Shown here: in pieces, positions 1 through 5,925 of the stretch
Layout of the letters: the number at the start of each line of letters is the position of its first letter
Position numbering within the stretch: position 1 is the stretch's first letter
NCBI GenBank assembly: GCA_003343685.1
Contig: QAKS01000088.1
Span: 1-5,925, forward strand
Direction: 5' to 3'
Origin: Clostridiales bacterium
Lineage (GTDB): Bacteria; Bacillota; Clostridia; Christensenellales; Christensenellaceae
DNA: 5,925 nucleotides
Notes under the pieces: generated by a model
What the model was told of the DNA's origin: nothing
Seen by the model: the letters and a program-made list of their open reading frames with translations, nothing else
Databases searched by the model: none
Program-made: the position numbers and the translations under genes

Positions 1-1
1 G

Positions 2-625
2 GGTCCTCTGATGGCGGGTATGAGAGATATTAATGTGGATATAATTGGAAAGAGCGCCCACGGAGCCAGACCGCAGCACGGAACCGACGCTGTCGTTGCG
101 GCGGCGCAGTTTGTGAATCAGGCGCAGACGATCATTTCGCGCAATGTTGACCCCGTGGATACGGCAGTTCTGACGCTCGGCGTAATCAAAGGCGGTGAAG
201 CCCGAAATATTGTCTGTGACCGCGTACATATGGAGGGGACGCTCCGAACATTTGACGACGGCGTCGCCGACATGGTGAAGGGAAGGCTTTACGACATTCT
301 GAGCGGGCTGGAAAAGGGCATGGGTGTTGAGACAAGGTGCTATGAGACGATGGCATTTCCGGCGGTGGTCAACGATCGGGCTTTGACCCAAAGAGCGAAA
401 GAAAGGCTGGATGAAAGCGACATTGCCCATGTGGAGAAGGTGATGATCTCCGAAGATTTTTCCTGTTATCAGCGGAAGGTTCCGGGATTATTTGTGTTTT
501 TGGGCGTGAGGGACGAAGGGCATGATGCGCCGCTGCACACAAAGGAATTTGGTTTTGACGAAAAATACCTTCTGACGGGAATGGAATATGTGGCGCGCAT
601 GGCGGGACTTTCCGATGAGAAATAG
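2..625 (+). CDS. M20 family (M20D-like) metallo-amidohydrolase, C-terminal part, 5' truncated by window edge
   Basis: Partial gene: the reading frame is open to the left edge (G-P-L before the first visible ATG at 11), so the ATGs at 11 and 20 are internal. The 207 visible residues cover the dimerisation (lid) domain and the C-terminal piece of the catalytic domain. Visible family hallmarks are GKSAHGARP (His codon 59-61), GGEARNIVCD, EGTLRTF, SEDF (Glu codon 452-454) and PLHTKEFGFDE near the end, whose His (codon 536-538) sits where the family has its last metal ligand. Family members are about 390 residues, so roughly 180 N-terminal residues with the other metal ligands lie outside. M20D enzymes are cytosolic zinc or manganese hydrolases that cleave amide bonds of N-acyl amino acids (hippurate, N-acetyl-diaminopimelate, IAA-amino acid types). 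The substrate cannot be told from this half. The stop overlaps the next gene by 11 bases, suggesting coupling. Confidence 0.9.
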   Translation, partial: GPLMAGMRDINVDIIGKSAHGARPQHGTDAVVAAAQFVNQAQTIISRNVDPVDTAVLTLGVIKGGEARNIVCDRVHMEGTLRTFDDGVADMVKGRLYDILSGLEKGMGVETRCYETMAFPAVVNDRALTQRAKERLDESDIAHVEKVMISEDFSCYQRKVPGLFVFLGVRDEGHDAPLHTKEFGFDEKYLLTGMEYVARMAGLSDEK

Positions 626-1343
626 CTATACGGCGCTGGCAGAGGCCTACGACGCCTTGATGTATGATGTGGATGCGGACGCATGGGCGGCCTATCTGGA
701 TATGCTGTTGGGCGGCGCGCCGAAAAGGATGTTTGAGGCGGCCTGCGGTACGGGAAACATTACTCTGGGCTTGCTGGAAAAAGGATACGACGTGACGGCC
801 TGCGACATTTCGGAGGAAATGGTGGAAAGGGCTGCGCGGAAGGCGGCGGAGAAGCAGCTTGGCGGCTGTTTTATGTGTATGGACATGACGCAGATGTTTG
901 CCTTTGAGATGGATGCGGTGGTGGCTGCGTGCGACGGCGTAAACTATTTGGCAGAGGACGGAGAGGCAGAGGCGTTTTTTCAAGCTGCGTACCGAAGCCT
1001 GAAAAGCGGAGGCAGGCTGCTGTTTGACGTGAGCAGTGAATACAAGCTTCGCGAAATCGTCGGGAACGAAATGTTTTACGACGACGGAGACGATGTGACG
1101 GTTTTTTGGCAAAATGAGACTGTCGGGAACCGTGTGACCATGTCGCTGACGTTGTTCTTCCGTGAGGGAGCGCTGTACAGACGCGGCGACGAAGAGCATG
1201 TGCAGAGAATTTATACGGAGCAGGAGCTTCGTAAAATGCTGGCGGACGCAGGCTTTGAGAAAGTTCTGGTCTATGGCTTCGGCGGCAGGGAACGACCGGG
1301 GGAAAAGGAAGAAAGGCTGCAATTTGTTGCGGTAAAGGGATAA
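615..1343 (+). CDS. Class I SAM-dependent methyltransferase, YqeM-like
   Basis: A soluble 242-residue methyltransferase of the Methyltransf_25/11 type. The SAM-binding glycine motif is EAACGTGN (residues 41-48), followed by the acidic residue ending strand 2 that binds the ribose hydroxyls (D64 in ACDIS). Further family marks are CDGVNYL (106-112) and SGGRLLFDVSS (131-141). The N-terminus YTALAEAYDALM matches the usual start of small-molecule methyltransferases such as B. subtilis YqeM. I chose the ATG at 615: it puts the family-typical opening at the N-terminus and has GCGGGA (602-607) upstream. The in-frame ATG at 588 would add nine residues (MWRAWRDFP) with no family counterpart. The start lies inside the preceding gene and the stop is four bases before hslO. 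The methyl acceptor is unknown; the family covers small metabolites and nucleotides as well as other targets. Fold assignment is secure, substrate is not. Confidence 0.9.
   Translation: MRNSYTALAEAYDALMYDVDADAWAAYLDMLLGGAPKRMFEAACGTGNITLGLLEKGYDVTACDISEEMVERAARKAAEKQLGGCFMCMDMTQMFAFEMDAVVAACDGVNYLAEDGEAEAFFQAAYRSLKSGGRLLFDVSSEYKLREIVGNEMFYDDGDDVTVFWQNETVGNRVTMSLTLFFREGALYRRGDEEHVQRIYTEQELRKMLADAGFEKVLVYGFGGRERPGEKEERLQFVAVKG
1334..1340 (+). promoter_or_regulatory. Ribosome binding site of hslO
   Basis: AAAGGGA ends seven bases before the ATG at 1348 and lies within the last codons of the methyltransferase gene. It supports that ATG over the out-of-frame ATG at 1343. Confidence 0.6.
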
Positions 1344-1347
1344 TGAA

Positions 1348-2229
1348 ATGGATAAACTGACGAGACTGATACTGGAAGACAGCGTCATGGTGACGGCCTG
1401 CGATACGACAGAGCTGGTGGCTTGTGCAAGGGATCTGCACAACACCTATCCTACTTCGACAGCTGTGTTGGGGCGCGCTCTGACGGCAGGTGTTATGATG
1501 GGGTGCCGTCTGAAGGAAAAAGAGCAAAGGCTCACGATCAATATTAACGGAAACGGCCCGGCAGGAACAGTGATTGTCACGGCAGGCGGAGACGGAACGG
1601 TCAAAGGCTGCATTGGGGAGCCGCATGTGGATATTCCGGCAAAGGCGGACGGACAGCTGGACGTAGGGGGCGCCGTTGGCAGGGACGGAATGTTGACCGT
1701 AATACGTGACGAGGGCATGAAGGAGCCGTATATCGGACGCACGAAGCTGGTGACGGGAGAAATTGGAGAGGATCTTGCCGCATATTTTCTCTATTCGGAG
1801 CAGCAGCCGTCGATTGTATACCTTTCGGTATGGGTGGATATCGATACGACGGTTTTAAAGGCGGGAGGACTCATCATAAGTCCTTTGCCGAATGCATCTG
1901 AGGAAACCATATCGGCAATCGAGGGAAGACTGGCGCAGATCGAAAATTATGCACTGATGATCATGAATCTGACGCCGGAAAAAGCGGTGGAAAAGATATT
2001 TAAGGGCATGAAGACAGAAGCACTGTCGACGATCGAGCCGAAATATCTCTGTGACTGCAGCGAGGAACGGCTGGAGCAGGTGGTGATTTCTCTCGGGGAA
2101 GATCAGCTGAGAGAGCTGATAAGCGAGGGAAAGGACGAAGAAATTGTCTGCCGCTTCTGCGGGAAGAAGTACGTCTTTACGACGGAGAGACTGAAAGAGC
2201 TTTTAAGAAAGGCGACGGTGCATGACTAA
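1348..2229 (+). CDS. hslO: Hsp33, redox-regulated molecular chaperone
   Basis: A 293-residue protein matching Hsp33 in length (B. subtilis HslO is about 290) and motifs throughout. The N-terminal substrate-binding domain runs to about residue 180 and shows GRALTAGVMMG, PYIGRTKLVTGEIGEDLA and YFLYSEQQPS. A linker follows, then the C-terminal zinc domain with C235-D-C237 and C268-R-F-C271, the CxC...CxxC tetrad that holds zinc in the reduced, inactive state. By family knowledge, oxidation of these cysteines, especially with partial unfolding by heat, releases zinc, unfolds the linker and creates an ATP-independent holdase that prevents aggregation in the cytoplasm. All four cysteines are present, so the switch should work. 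C18, C26, C53 and C88 are additional cysteines outside the switch. It starts four bases after the methyltransferase stop, and its last eight bases overlap the next gene. No dedicated promoter is visible, so transcriptional control must come from upstream. Confidence 0.98.
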   Translation: MDKLTRLILEDSVMVTACDTTELVACARDLHNTYPTSTAVLGRALTAGVMMGCRLKEKEQRLTININGNGPAGTVIVTAGGDGTVKGCIGEPHVDIPAKADGQLDVGGAVGRDGMLTVIRDEGMKEPYIGRTKLVTGEIGEDLAAYFLYSEQQPSIVYLSVWVDIDTTVLKAGGLIISPLPNASEETISAIEGRLAQIENYALMIMNLTPEKAVEKIFKGMKTEALSTIEPKYLCDCSEERLEQVVISLGEDQLRELISEGKDEEIVCRFCGKKYVFTTERLKELLRKATVHD

Positions 2230-3925
2230 AGAGAGAAAAATACTGAGTTTTGACAGAGACGCAGATTTTTTCTACAACAAATTTGAAAAGAACATTGATC
2301 AGGGGAAGTATTTTGACGCCCTTTCGGATATCAGAACGGCAGTGGCGAAGGATCAGGATGATCCGGACCTGCAGCTGGCGCTGGCGGAACTGTATACCGA
2401 AATGGAGCTGTATGAGGAGTCTAATTCGGAGCTGCTTGACCTGCTTTCCAAGGGTCAGCTGCTGGACGGAGACTGCCTGTACGGCCTCGGGTGCAACTTT
2501 CTCGGGATGCGGGAGCTGGACAAGGCAGAGGAGTGCCTCGAGCTTTATCTGGATAAATATCCGGACGAGCCATATTTTTACGATGCAATGGAGCTGCTCG
2601 ATATGATCGATGAAGAGCGGGAGGAATACGGCGAAGAGCCGTATGACGGCAGCTACTATGATGAGGTCATGAGCGGGAAGCAGATGATGGACGAGGGGGA
2701 CTACCGCGGTGCGGCTGAAAAATGGGAGAGCGTGATTGCCGGATATGACGATGCCTTTTATCTCAAAAACAATCTGGCTCTGGCCTATTTCTGCGACGGC
2801 AGGGCAGAGGAAGCGATAGATCTGACCCGCAGTATTCTGGCGAAGGAGCCTTCCAATCTCTACGCCTGTTGCAATATGGTTCTGTTTTACGGCGAGTATG
2901 GAAAATGTGCGGAGCAGGAGGTATATCTCGATAAAATCGCAAGGCTGAATCCGGCCAATGCGGAGGAACAGTGCAAGCTGGCGCTGACCTATCTGGAGGT
3001 GGGTGATTCGGATAAGGCGCTGGCAAAATTCAAGGACGCGCTGGACGAAACACCCTACGACGTCAACACGATTTTCCTCGCGGCGGCCACGGCGGCCAAC
3101 AGCGGCAGGCTGGCAGAGGCTGCGGAACTTCTGACGAGAATCACGCGGATCGATCCGGATGATATGATCGCCGTATACTACAAAAAGCTGATTTTGGAGG
3201 CAAAGGACAAAGGGGAAGGCTTCCATATGGAATACACTCTGCAGGTACCTCCGACAGAAATCGAAAGGCGGCTCACTTATCTGAACGAGACGGTTGGGCG
3301 CGGCCCGGAGGTGGTGGCGGAGCTGTGGAAAAACGACCGGCTGTTTGCGTGTACGATGAAATGGGTGCTGACGTTGAACGACAGCAATATCAAATTAGCC
3401 GTGTTGGATATGCTGCGCGCCGTCGGAGACGGCGAAGCGCAGAGGGTGATGAAAAATTATATTCTGCGCAGGGATGAGCCGGACGAGGTAAAAAATGAGG
3501 TGTTTTTGATGATGCGCTCTATGGGGATTTCGCCTCCGTATTATGCCTATCTGGCAGGGAAATACATAGAGGTGCGGGTTGGCGAATTTGGTGCAGGGCG
3601 CACCGTGACCGAAAATAATATGCGGGTTTTTGAGCGTGTTATAGAGGGGGCGTCCATTCTGGAGCTGGACAGCGATAGAATACCGTCGGCTGTCAAGGTG
3701 CTGGAAAAATATATTGAACTGCATGAAAAACCACCGGTCATGCGCAACACGAATGCGTGGGCTGCCGCTATACTTGTTCTGGCGACACGGGGCGATGAAA
3801 ATGAACTGCAAACCGATGAAATTGCGGAAAAGCTCGGCGCGGCGGAAAAGGCCGTTTTAAGATGCCTTGGGATGATTCTGGAACTGTTTCAAAAGAAGGC
3901 CGAAAACTGCGGGGGAGAAAAGTAG
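2222..3925 (+). CDS. Tetratricopeptide-repeat protein with HEAT-like middle and C-terminal HTH-like segment, function unknown
   Basis: A 567-residue soluble acidic protein without signal peptide or membrane segment. Residues about 14-128 hold three TPR-like helix pairs (for example LALAELYTEMELYEES and LGCNFLGMRELDKAEECLELYL). A very acidic linker (129-148) follows, then five more units at about 147-313 (GDYRGAAEKWESVI, FCDGRAEEAIDL, LALTYLEVGDSDKAL, NSGRLAEAAELLTRI). Residues about 340-450 read as HEAT-like helices (NIKLAVLDMLRAVGDGEA, DEVKNEVFLMMRSMG) ending in PPYYAYLAGKYIEV. Residues about 487-558 resemble a cyclin-like/TFIIB or sigma-type helix-turn-helix fold, with TDEIAEKLGAAEKAVLRCL at the HTH position. 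The start ATG at 2222 overlaps hslO by eight bases and has AAGAAAGG (2205-2212) nine bases upstream. Such solenoids usually scaffold protein complexes. The partner is unknown, though the position between Hsp33 and an RNA methyltransferase suggests a translation or proteostasis role (inference). The TPR call is strong, the C-terminal domains are read by eye. Confidence 0.88.
   Translation: MTKERKILSFDRDADFFYNKFEKNIDQGKYFDALSDIRTAVAKDQDDPDLQLALAELYTEMELYEESNSELLDLLSKGQLLDGDCLYGLGCNFLGMRELDKAEECLELYLDKYPDEPYFYDAMELLDMIDEEREEYGEEPYDGSYYDEVMSGKQMMDEGDYRGAAEKWESVIAGYDDAFYLKNNLALAYFCDGRAEEAIDLTRSILAKEPSNLYACCNMVLFYGEYGKCAEQEVYLDKIARLNPANAEEQCKLALTYLEVGDSDKALAKFKDALDETPYDVNTIFLAAATAANSGRLAEAAELLTRITRIDPDDMIAVYYKKLILEAKDKGEGFHMEYTLQVPPTEIERRLTYLNETVGRGPEVVAELWKNDRLFACTMKWVLTLNDSNIKLAVLDMLRAVGDGEAQRVMKNYILRRDEPDEVKNEVFLMMRSMGISPPYYAYLAGKYIEVRVGEFGAGRTVTENNMRVFERVIEGASILELDSDRIPSAVKVLEKYIELHEKPPVMRNTNAWAAAILVLATRGDENELQTDEIAEKLGAAEKAVLRCLGMILELFQKKAENCGGEK
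3911..3917 (+). promoter_or_regulatory. Ribosome binding site of the HEAT-like gene
   Basis: GGGGGAG, ten bases before the ATG at 3928 and inside the last codons of the TPR gene. It favours 3928 over the upstream in-frame ATG at 3862, which would add 22 residues overlapping the TPR gene and lacks a comparable site. Confidence 0.6.
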
Positions 3926-3927
3926 TT

Positions 3928-4806
3928 ATGGATGAAATTAGAGTAATAGATATGAACGGCAGGTTCCGGCAGGACTATCTGCTGTGGTGCGCCAATCACA
4001 AGGAGATTGCAGCGGACGAAGACAAAATGGACGAGATTTTTGCCGATATGGTTGAAAAATGGTTTGATATGCCGAAAAAATGGCTCGGCGGCAAGACGCC
4101 GAACGAGTATTTTGAGGATATAGGTGATGCACAGATGTACGTCACGCTGCTGATTGAGTATAAAAAGGCCGATGTGGACTGCCCGGATGCGCTCATTAAG
4201 TGTATCACAGACCGAGGGGAGGAGACCTATCCTCTGCTGTTGAACATTATTCATGCAAACGAGAGCGAGGACATGACGGCAGACCAGCTGGAGGACATAC
4301 AGGCGGCGTGTATTGCGCTCGTAGAGGAGATGGGCGAGCCTCATCCGTCAGACAGATATATTGAGCTGCTGCGCGACAGGACGGAGGAGAGCGATCTGTT
4401 GGATGCCATCGCTGCAGTGATGGAGACGGAGCAGGATAAGGCTTTGCTCGGAAAGCTGAAGGACGCTTATCTGGTTTCGTCAGGTGCAGGCAAAGAAGTG
4501 CTGCTGGAAATCATGTCGTATTTTTATCGGGATGACGGTGTATATGCGATACTTGCATGTGAATTTGAAGAGGGCGGCGCGGACAAGGCTTCTTTGGCAA
4601 GATGTTTCGGAAGGCTGGGAGATGAACGGGCGATTCCCATGTTGGAAAAGGAGTTGAAAAGCGAGGAGTTGGACTACTACCTTTATCGGTCGCTTCGTGA
4701 GGCGATAGAAGAGCTGGGCGGCGACGAAGTAGAGGACAGAGAGTTCTATGAGGACAGGGATTACGACGCCGTAGCCGCGGCAGGAAGGGACGGCGATGAA
4801 AGCTGA
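3928..4806 (+). CDS. HEAT-repeat-like protein of unknown function
   Basis: A 292-residue acidic soluble protein with no signal peptide or membrane segment. The N-terminal module (about 1-80) has a tryptophan-rich stretch and the striking segment W52-LGGKTPNEYF-62, followed by helices. The remainder is helical with HEAT/PBS-lyase-like units; the clearest is at about 222-264 (LARCFGRLGDERAIPMLEKE, then SLREAIEELGGD). Residues 266-280 are dominated by Asp, Glu and Tyr and probably form a disordered acidic tail. I recognise no catalytic motif. HEAT solenoids commonly mediate protein-protein contacts. It begins two bases after the TPR gene stop and its end overlaps the THUMP methyltransferase start by 11 bases, so it is almost certainly cotranscribed with both. 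Because the preceding protein also contains HEAT-like helices, the two may act together (inference). Coding status is firm, function is unknown. Confidence 0.85.
   Translation: MDEIRVIDMNGRFRQDYLLWCANHKEIAADEDKMDEIFADMVEKWFDMPKKWLGGKTPNEYFEDIGDAQMYVTLLIEYKKADVDCPDALIKCITDRGEETYPLLLNIIHANESEDMTADQLEDIQAACIALVEEMGEPHPSDRYIELLRDRTEESDLLDAIAAVMETEQDKALLGKLKDAYLVSSGAGKEVLLEIMSYFYRDDGVYAILACEFEEGGADKASLARCFGRLGDERAIPMLEKELKSEELDYYLYRSLREAIEELGGDEVEDREFYEDRDYDAVAAAGRDGDES
4782..4790 (+). promoter_or_regulatory. Ribosome binding site of the THUMP methyltransferase
   Basis: AGGAAGGGA, five bases before the ATG at 4796, embedded in the 3' end of the HEAT-like gene. It fixes the methyltransferase start and supports translational coupling across the 11-base overlap. 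Confidence 0.65.
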
Positions 4807-5914
4807 ATATTATGCGGCGTGTTCGTTTGGGCTGGAGGCGGCAGCTGCGGCGGAGCTGAAAAAGCTGGGACTTGACGATGTGGAAGCAAGGGATGCCCGC
4901 GTTTATTTTCACGCGGACGAGGCAGGGCTGGCGAGGGCAAATATCTGTCTCGCATCGGCCGACAGAATTTATATGGTGTTGAAACGGTTCTATGCGACTA
5001 CCTTTGAGGAACTGTTTTCGGGGATTGTCAAAATGGACTGGGCGGAGGTCATTCCGAAAAATGCACAGATGCCGGTGCTGGCAGATTCAGTCAGATCGGT
5101 ATTAAAAAGCGTCCCCGATATTCAGTCCATCTCAAAAAAAGCGATTGTGGAAGCGCTGAAGCGCGTTTACGGGCTGAGCTTTTACAAGGAGGACGGCGAC
5201 AGGTTCGGCATATATGTGACGATCTTAAAAGACGAGGTGACGGTGGCGCTGAACACCAGCGGTATTGGGCTGAATCGGCGGGGCTATCGCGTCAGAAACA
5301 GCACGGCACCTCTGCGGGAAACGTTGGCGGCGGGTCTGATCCACATTACGGGATGGTATGACAGACCCTTTTATGACGTGACATGCGGAAGCGGCACAAT
5401 TGCCATTGAGGCGGCGATGAAGGCGAGAAACATAGCGCCGGGAATTAAACGCAGCTTTGACGCGGAAAAATGGAACGAAGCTTATGGCGCGGCGTTTGCC
5501 CGGGAGCGGATGAATGCGCGCGACAGTATCAAAAAATCCGCAGAGGTGCCCATATACGGGGCGGATATCGACAGCAAGACGGTTGACATGGCGAAATTTC
5601 ACAGCCGCCGCGCGGGCGTTGAGAAGGACATTCGTTTTGAAGTGGCGGACGCACGCCGTTTTACGGCAGAGCCGGGCGGCACAATTATTTCAAACCCGCC
5701 TTATGCGATCAGGATCGGACAGGCGGACGAGGTTCACGAATTATATAAAGAGCTGGGAAAAATGACGGCAAGGCTGGAGAAATTTAAATACTATTTTATT
5801 ACTGCCGACGAGCAGTTTGAGCGCTGGTTCGGACGGGTTGCGGATAAGCGCAGAAAGCTGTATAATGGGAATGTCAAGTGCTGTTTTTACCAATATTTCA
5901 GGCGGCAAAAATAA
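4796..5914 (+). CDS. THUMP domain class I SAM-dependent RNA methyltransferase, YpsC/RlmL N-terminal-like
   Basis: A complete 372-residue protein close to the length of B. subtilis YpsC (about 385). Domain order fits the family: an N-terminal ferredoxin-like and THUMP RNA-binding region (about 1-155, opening YYAACSFGLEAAAAAELKKL), the connecting GLNRRGYRV (158-166) and APLRETLAAGL (171-181), then a Rossmann methyltransferase domain. The latter shows the SAM motif D194-VTCGSGTIAIEAA-207, an acidic strand end GADIDS (255-260) and the catalytic N300-PPY-303 typical of amino-group (N2-guanine) methylation. The C-terminus KRRKLYNGNVKCCFYQYF is also family-typical. E. coli RlmL makes m2G2445 in 23S rRNA, and by homology this protein probably methylates a guanine N2 in 23S rRNA, although the exact site is not proven for YpsC-type members. 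DVTCGSG replaces the commoner DPFCGSG and NPPYAIRIG the commoner NPPYGERLG, both conservative for the key residues. The symbol is left blank because site specificity is not settled. Confidence 0.94.
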   Translation: MKAEYYAACSFGLEAAAAAELKKLGLDDVEARDARVYFHADEAGLARANICLASADRIYMVLKRFYATTFEELFSGIVKMDWAEVIPKNAQMPVLADSVRSVLKSVPDIQSISKKAIVEALKRVYGLSFYKEDGDRFGIYVTILKDEVTVALNTSGIGLNRRGYRVRNSTAPLRETLAAGLIHITGWYDRPFYDVTCGSGTIAIEAAMKARNIAPGIKRSFDAEKWNEAYGAAFARERMNARDSIKKSAEVPIYGADIDSKTVDMAKFHSRRAGVEKDIRFEVADARRFTAEPGGTIISNPPYAIRIGQADEVHELYKELGKMTARLEKFKYYFITADEQFERWFGRVADKRRKLYNGNVKCCFYQYFRRQK

Positions 5915-5919
5915 AAGAC

Positions 5920-5925
5920 GGAGGG
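5920..5925 (+). promoter_or_regulatory. Probable ribosome binding site of a gene starting beyond the right edge
   Basis: GGAGGG lies six bases after the methyltransferase stop, at the end of the window. A near-perfect Shine-Dalgarno core with no terminator hairpin before it suggests a seventh co-directional gene starting within about ten bases outside. The start codon itself is not visible. Confidence 0.5.

Noticed and set aside
588..614. Upstream in-frame ATG for the YqeM-like methyltransferase
   Set aside because: It would add MWRAWRDFP, which does not fit the family N-terminus and lies deeper inside the amidohydrolase gene; the ATG at 615 fits better.
369..1445. Long minus-strand open frame (358 codons) opposite the amidohydrolase, methyltransferase and hslO start
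   Set aside because: Its translation is low-complexity, rich in Arg, His, Pro and Ser, with no recognisable family. It lies opposite three well-supported genes and crosses their boundaries, as expected from a codon-usage shadow.
3082..3100. Tandem GCGGCGGCC/ACGGCGGCC short repeat
   Set aside because: It encodes an Ala-rich helix (AAATAAN) in a TPR unit and is explained by coding; two partial copies are not a functional repeat array.
2177..3226. Minus-strand open frame of 349 codons opposite the TPR gene
   Set aside because: Rich in Ile, Val, Arg, Gln and Leu with no family match by eye. The + strand frame has unmistakable TPR periodicity and good start context, so this is antisense shadow.
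4081..4116. GGKTP as a possible nucleotide-binding P-loop
   Set aside because: A Walker A motif needs GxxxxGK[ST] after a beta strand with a downstream Walker B. Here only GGKT is present, in a helical context, with no Walker B seen.
1..5925. Hidden mobile element, CRISPR array, tRNA or other RNA gene
   Set aside because: No transposase or integrase motifs, no spaced direct repeats, no tRNA-like cloverleaf, and no intergenic gap above four bases; every stretch is accounted for by coding sequence.

Overview
The window is a tightly packed stretch of bacterial chromosome with six genes, all on the + strand. No gap between them exceeds 4 bases, and three of the five junctions overlap (11, 8 and 11 bases). 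Gene content and strong purine-rich Shine-Dalgarno sites point to a low- to mid-GC Gram-positive bacterium, most likely a Clostridia-class Firmicute. G+C looks close to half by eye. The family-level lineage cannot be settled from this sequence alone.

Layout: (1) the C-terminal part of an M20-family amidohydrolase that runs off the left edge; (2) a small class I SAM-dependent methyltransferase resembling YqeM; (3) hslO, the redox-regulated chaperone Hsp33, with its four-cysteine zinc switch intact; (4) a 567-residue protein with tetratricopeptide repeats, a HEAT-like middle and a C-terminal helix-turn-helix-like segment; (5) a 292-residue HEAT-like protein with a distinctive N-terminal module; (6) a THUMP-domain RNA methyltransferase of the YpsC/RlmL type. 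A Shine-Dalgarno-like GGAGGG at the right edge suggests the run continues beyond the window.

The spacing implies cotranscription and translational coupling. I see no convincing promoter, terminator, structured RNA, mobile element or CRISPR array, and no intergenic space that could hold one. A reasonable inference, not shown by the sequence, is that genes 3 to 6 form a protein-homeostasis/translation neighbourhood: a chaperone for oxidatively unfolded proteins, two soluble repeat scaffolds of unknown partner, and an RNA (probably 23S rRNA) guanine methyltransferase. The least understood part is the adjacent pair of alpha-solenoid proteins. The rest looks like ordinary, intact core-genome coding sequence without signs of recent transfer.
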